Below, piece after piece: positions 6,865-10,023 of a stretch of DNA of 10,023 nt. The notes under the pieces are model-generated. The model was not told the origin of the DNA. It made no database searches and was given only the letters and a program-made list of their open reading frames with translations. A program made the translations under genes and the position numbers. Origin of the DNA: Acidobacteriota bacterium (GTDB taxonomy: Bacteria > Acidobacteriota > HRBIN11); NCBI GenBank assembly GCA_025061865.1, contig JANXAA010000047.1, forward strand, positions 1 to 10,023, written 5' to 3'. Positions within the stretch are counted from its first letter, which is position 1. Every line of letters begins with the position of its first letter.

Positions 6865-7051
6865 CATCCGTCTGGACATTGCATTGGAGGGGCATTGAAG
6901 CAGGATACGGGATGCAAGATGTTAGGATGGGAGGCCCTCAGCTCCAGGACCCTCTGGAAAAGGCTGGCGGGCTTCGCCTCGAGTCAAAGCATGCTTGGGT
7001 CACCCCCGGAGGTCTGTGGCCTTTCCCCGAGACGCGGGACTCTTTTCCGCA

Positions 7052-7086
7052 TCCCATCGACCCCGCCCTGGCGAGCGGGGCTGGGA
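7052..7086. other. GC-rich two-part hairpin in the intergenic region
   Basis: CCCCGC (7061-7066) pairs perfectly with GCGGGG (7075-7080) around an 8-nt loop. Outside it TCCCA (7052-7056) pairs with TGGGA (7082-7086) across a 4x1 internal loop. On the plus strand it is followed by CTTTT, so it might act as a terminator for plus-strand transcription, but no upstream plus-strand gene exists. Its 5+6 bp layout resembles the hairpin at 6837-6864. Confidence 0.45.
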
Positions 7087-7233
7087 CTTTTGGAGACCCC
7101 TCGGAAGGTCACTCCTCAGGTCATCCCTATCGCGACGGCCTTTATGGGTCGCCTCCACCTTCCAGGGGACTTCCCCTAGGCCCGAAGAAAACCCTCTTTT
7201 CAACCGGATTCCCGAAGGAAGACGAAGACTGCC

Positions 7234-7257
7234 AAATTGCCGAACCCCCGAATTGCC
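7234..7257. repeat. Short near-direct repeat (AAATTGCC / GAATTGCC)
   Basis: AAATTGCC at 7234-7241 and GAATTGCC at 7250-7257 share seven bases at a 16-nt period, separated by GAACCCCC. It is low-complexity intergenic sequence of unknown function. Confidence 0.35.
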
Positions 7258-7520
7258 ATTACAATAATGCTGCGTCACGACCTGCGGGACATAGATAGGG
7301 CTTAGAGGCGGGTGGGGGTCTTCGCCGTACTGTGGGTTCTGCCGATCCTTGTTTTCCCCATGCCCGACCGCCCTGAGAGAGGGACAGTTCGGGTGAGCAG
7401 GGGCATCCTATACACATTAAGTTAAGGGGGGCCCATCGTACTCAAGGCACTCCCATGCTGCCTCGTTCTGGAACGGGATGACACTGACGTGACGGGCGAC
7501 TTTCCGGGGCTCTTAACTCT

Positions 7521-7539
7521 CATACGTATGGGTCGACCC
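7521..7539. promoter_or_regulatory. Two abutting 10-bp palindromes
   Basis: CATACGTATG (7521-7530) and GGGTCGACCC (7530-7539) are each perfectly self-complementary and share one base. They lie about 235 nt before the pyrophosphatase start. Such paired palindromes can be protein-binding sites, but no regulator or conservation evidence is available here. Confidence 0.3.
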
Positions 7540-7682
7540 GACGAGTTGTCCCGACCGCAGCCGGTCTCTTCTTCTCTGGGGATGAGAGGGACGGGGGATA
7601 GCGGAATTAAGCCTTGATGAAGCCTCAGGGCTCTGCTCATTCGGATTTGCTGTTAGGCCCTGGGGGCGGGGTATGGGTCCCT

Positions 7683-7711
7683 TTATCTATCCGACACCCC
7701 AAACATAAAAT
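7683..7711 (+). promoter_or_regulatory. Candidate promoter of the pyrophosphatase gene
   Basis: TAAAAT (7706-7711, 5 of 6 to the -10 consensus) lies in a block that is about 85% A+T (7701-7740). A poor -35 match, TTATCT, sits 17 nt upstream. Transcription would begin near 7718, leaving a leader of about 55 nt. The AT-rich context is the main support. Confidence 0.35.
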
Positions 7712-7773
7712 TTAATCTATTTTTCAGTTATTTATTTCCATCGAATTCGCTGAATCGACGATGGGGGTATGCC

Positions 7774-9825
7774 ATGAATCTGATTTACCTTTCCATGACT
7801 TCTGGAGTCTTGGCCCTGGTCGTCGCCGCTCTCCTGGCCTTTCGGGTCACGCGGCAGGCGGCCCATAATCCCTCGGGCGAAGCCATCGCCGCTTCTCTTC
7901 CCCGCATGCGGGAGATTGCCCGGGCGATTCAGGAGGGCGCTTTGGCCTTCCTTCGACGCGAATACAGCGCCCTGATTCCCTTTGTCGTCTTGGTCACGGT
8001 CGTCCTGGCCGTCTTTATCAATCCTCGATCAGCCATCTGTTACGTGTCAGGCGCTCTCCTCTCGGCCGGGGCCGGCTTTTTGGGCATGAACATCGCCGTG
8101 CGGTCAAACTGGATTACGACGGCCAACGCTCTTCGGGGCCTGGACCCAGCCCTGCGCATCGCTTTCTCCGGGGGTGCCGTCATGGGCTTGACCGTGGTCG
8201 GCCTGGGGATCTTAGGGGTCGCTGCCCTGTACGCTCTTTTCCAGGACATCCAGGTCGTCACGGCCTTCGGGTTCGGTGCCTCCTCGATTGCCCTCTTTGC
8301 CCGTGTCGGAGGGGGCATTTACACGAAGGCGGCCGACGTCGGGGCCGACCTCGTCGGCAAGGTCGAGGCGGGCATCCCCGAAGACGATCCCCGCAACCCG
8401 GCCGTCATCGCGGACAACGTCGGTGACAACGTCGGCGACGTCGCCGGCATGGGCGCAGACCTCTTCGAGTCCTTCGTCGGGTCCATCATCGCGTCCATCG
8501 CCATCGCAGCCGGCGTCGCCACGGAACGCGGGTTTCGCGACCCTTATACCCTCTTGCCGCTTCTGATCGCGGCGGCCGGCGTCATCTCGTCGGTCATTGG
8601 TATCTTCTTCGTGCGAGTTCGCGAGGGCGCTGGATTTGCGGCCCTTCTCTGGGCCCTCCGGCGGGGGATCTTCGTGGCGTCGGCCCTGGTCGTCCTGCTC
8701 TCGTGGGCCATCGTCTGGGCCTTAGGGGTGAGCGTCTACGCCTTCTGGGCCATCGTGACGGGTCTTGGGGCAGGCATCGTCATCGGCCTGGCGACCGAGT
8801 ACTTCACGTCGTATACCTATCGTCCGACGCGGTATATCGCCGAGCAATCCCAGACGGGACCGGCGACGACGATCCTCAGCGGCCTGGCCGTCGGAATGCA
8901 GAGCACCCTACTCCCGGTCTTGACGGTCTCGGCGGGCATCATCATCGCCTTCCTGATGGGAGAGCGCATCCAAGCAGGCTTTGGATTTTACGGCGTCGCC
9001 ATCGCCGCCGTCGGGATGCTCTCGACGCTGGGCATTACCCTCTCGACCGATGCTTACGGACCCATCGCTGACAATGCCGGCGGGATCGCCGAACAGGCGC
9101 ATCTGCCCCCTGAGGTCCGAGAGCGGACGGATGCCCTCGACTCCCTGGGGAACACGACGGCCGCTACGGGGAAGGGGTTTGCCATCGGGTCAGCGGCCCT
9201 GACGGCCCTGGCCCTCATGGCCGCCTATGCGCATACGGCTCAACTCTCGACTCTCAGCCTCCTAGACTATCGAGTCTTGACGGGTGTGATCGTCGGGGCC
9301 GTCCTGCCTTTTCTGTTCTCCTCCTATGCCCTCCGGGCCGTCGGCAAGGCGGCCTTTGCCGTCGTCCATGAGGTCCGTCGCCAGTTCCGGGAAATCCCGG
9401 GCATCATGGAGGGTACGGCTCGGCCCGACTATGCCCGGTGCGTCGACCTGGTGACCCGAGGTGCCCTTCGGGAGATGGTCATCCCCGGGACTATCGCCGT
9501 CTTGGCCCCACTTCTCGTCGGGTTCTTACTGGGTCGAGAGGCCATCGGGGGCCTGCTGGTCGGCTCCATTGCGACCGGCTTCCTTCTGGCCATTATGATG
9601 GCTAACGCCGGGGGCGCTTGGGACAACGCCAAGAAGTACATCGAGGCGGGTCACCTCGGCGGCAAGCGGTCGGACGCTCATCGGGCCAGCGTCATCGGGG
9701 ATACCGTCGGAGACCCTTTTAAGGACACAGCCGGCCCCTCGATGAACATCCTGCTGAAGCTGATGGCCATCGTCTCGTTGGTCTTCACGCCCTTGTTCCA
9801 GCGCATTCCGCCCCTCCTCGGATGA
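7774..9825 (+). CDS. hppA: Membrane-bound ion-pumping pyrophosphatase, K+-dependent type
   Basis: This integral membrane enzyme hydrolyses cytoplasmic pyrophosphate and uses the energy to export H+ or Na+. The 683 residues and many hydrophobic helices fit the family (usually about 16 membrane segments). The substrate site is complete: GADLVGKVE (190-198), DDPRNPAVIADNVGDNVGD (204-222), DAYGPIADNAGGIAE (426-440) and the C-terminal NAGGAWDNAKKYIE and GDTVGDPFKDTAGPSMN. GNTTAATGKG (459-468) has Ala463 and Gly466 where K+-independent enzymes have Lys and Thr, so K+ stimulation is expected. D229 and E232 in ADLFESF place the gate glutamate as in Thermotoga-type Na+ pumps, but some K+-dependent H+ pumps share this, so the ion is not settled. 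The ATG at 7774 has GGGGG 6 nt upstream. It is a single plus-strand gene between minus-strand neighbours. Confidence 0.97.
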   Translation: MNLIYLSMTSGVLALVVAALLAFRVTRQAAHNPSGEAIAASLPRMREIARAIQEGALAFLRREYSALIPFVVLVTVVLAVFINPRSAICYVSGALLSAGAGFLGMNIAVRSNWITTANALRGLDPALRIAFSGGAVMGLTVVGLGILGVAALYALFQDIQVVTAFGFGASSIALFARVGGGIYTKAADVGADLVGKVEAGIPEDDPRNPAVIADNVGDNVGDVAGMGADLFESFVGSIIASIAIAAGVATERGFRDPYTLLPLLIAAAGVISSVIGIFFVRVREGAGFAALLWALRRGIFVASALVVLLSWAIVWALGVSVYAFWAIVTGLGAGIVIGLATEYFTSYTYRPTRYIAEQSQTGPATTILSGLAVGMQSTLLPVLTVSAGIIIAFLMGERIQAGFGFYGVAIAAVGMLSTLGITLSTDAYGPIADNAGGIAEQAHLPPEVRERTDALDSLGNTTAATGKGFAIGSAALTALALMAAYAHTAQLSTLSLLDYRVLTGVIVGAVLPFLFSSYALRAVGKAAFAVVHEVRRQFREIPGIMEGTARPDYARCVDLVTRGALREMVIPGTIAVLAPLLVGFLLGREAIGGLLVGSIATGFLLAIMMANAGGAWDNAKKYIEAGHLGGKRSDAHRASVIGDTVGDPFKDTAGPSMNILLKLMAIVSLVFTPLFQRIPPLLG

Positions 9826-9853
9826 AGAAGACCTTGCCTCGTGGAACCTCTTA

Positions 9854-9867
9854 GGAGCGCAAGCTCT
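9854..9867. terminator. Small hairpin between convergent genes
   Basis: GGAGC-GCAA-GCTCT forms a 5-bp stem (one G-U pair) with a GNRA-type loop in the 48-nt gap between the convergent pyrophosphatase and aminotransferase genes. There is no U-tract, so a bidirectional terminator role is only suggested by position. Confidence 0.25.
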
Positions 9868-9873
9868 GGCGGC

Positions 9874-10023
9874 TTACGGGCAGAAACTCTGGAGGACGTC
9901 CACGACACGTTGGACTTCGGCATCGGTCATCTCGGGAAAGAGGGGAACGCTCAGGACTTCCCGGGCCCAAGCGGTGGCTTGAGGAAATCGGTCCGGCGGG
10001 GTCTTTAAGAAGGCGAAGGCCGG
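9874..10023 (-). CDS. DegT/DnrJ/EryC1/StrS-type aminotransferase, C-terminal end (partial)
   Basis: Only the last 49 codons and the TAA stop (9876-9874) are in the window. The segment RFPQATAWAREVLSVPLFPE followed by MTDAEVQRVVDVLQ is the typical C-terminus of this PLP-dependent family, where A-x-x-VLSLPLFPEMT precedes a final helix. Members mostly aminate keto-sugar nucleotides used in surface polysaccharides or glycosylated metabolites. The substrate, the PLP lysine and the start lie outside the window. It converges with the pyrophosphatase gene and shares no operon with it. Confidence 0.8.
   Translation of the reverse strand, partial: PAFAFLKTPPDRFPQATAWAREVLSVPLFPEMTDAEVQRVVDVLQSFCP

Larger units (their letters stand above)
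6656..7773. other. 1.1-kb gene-free, hairpin-rich intergenic region
   Basis: Between the gcv promoter and the pyrophosphatase gene I see no protein with recognisable family features. The long plus-strand frames (to 7179 and 7298) are rich in Pro, Gly, Arg and Ser, lack domain-like hydrophobic patterning and overlap one another, and I judge them non-coding. No tRNA, rRNA, tmRNA, RNase P, SRP RNA or CRISPR pattern was found on either strand. The stretch does hold several perfect stems and palindromes, listed separately, and ends in an AT-rich promoter-like block before 7774. It could be a structured RNA, a dispersed repeat or decayed sequence. Confidence 0.5.

Noticed and set aside
6577..7179. 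200-residue plus-strand open frame across the gcv promoter and the gap
   Set aside because: It starts antisense to gcvT and runs through the gcv promoter. It is rich in Pro, Arg, Gly and Ser with no recognisable domain, and overlaps another equally open frame (6858-7298), as expected in GC-rich spacer.
6656..7773. Glycine riboswitch, tRNA, tmRNA, RNase P RNA, SRP RNA or CRISPR in the long gap
   Set aside because: None of their conserved sequence blocks or repeat-spacer periodicity was found by eye on either strand.

Overview
The window is bacterial chromosome, clearly GC-rich by eye, with dense genes and Shine-Dalgarno-led starts. It carries a complete two-subunit (P1/P2) glycine cleavage operon, dnaA, a membrane-bound pumping pyrophosphatase, and the edges of two further genes. 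I cannot assign a phylum from the sequence. The split GcvPA/GcvPB form of glycine decarboxylase and a K+-dependent-type membrane pyrophosphatase both occur in many anaerobic, thermophilic and deep-branching bacteria, but neither is diagnostic.

Layout, left to right. Bases 1-253 (minus) are the N-terminal part of a PaaA-like ferritin-fold oxygenase subunit. Its promoter region (about 384-414) contains a perfect 13-bp palindrome over the -35 box. Bases 481-1812 (minus) encode DnaA. Bases 1813-2139 lack genes and hold an AT-rich island (about 78% A+T over 1921-2020) that is a candidate replication origin and dnaA promoter. A GC-rich UUCG-loop hairpin at 2025-2038 probably ends the glycine cleavage transcript. 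Bases 2140-6582 (minus) are gcvT-gcvH-gcvPA-gcvPB. The first three genes are joined by 4-bp ATGA stop/start overlaps. GcvPB is separated from GcvPA by a short gap containing a perfect 15-bp inverted repeat that begins inside the last codons of gcvPA. A good extended -10 promoter (TTGACA, 18 nt, TGGTATCTT) lies just upstream of gcvT.

Bases 6656-7773 are an unusually long gene-free stretch with several hairpins and palindromes but no recognisable gene. Bases 7774-9825 (plus) encode the membrane pyrophosphatase. Bases 9874-10023 (minus) are the C-terminal end of a DegT/DnrJ/EryC1/StrS-type aminotransferase, convergent with it.

Functionally, GcvT, GcvH and GcvPA/PB together form the P, H and T components of the glycine cleavage complex. 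The L protein (dihydrolipoyl dehydrogenase) and lipoate attachment enzymes are not in the window. The pyrophosphatase is an independent energy-coupling unit. I found no clearly new protein system. The most unusual items are the non-coding ones: the gcvPA-gcvPB inverted repeat, the 1.1-kb hairpin-rich gap, the palindrome over the oxygenase promoter, and a DnaA whose box-reading motif is altered next to an AT-rich region with no canonical DnaA-box cluster.
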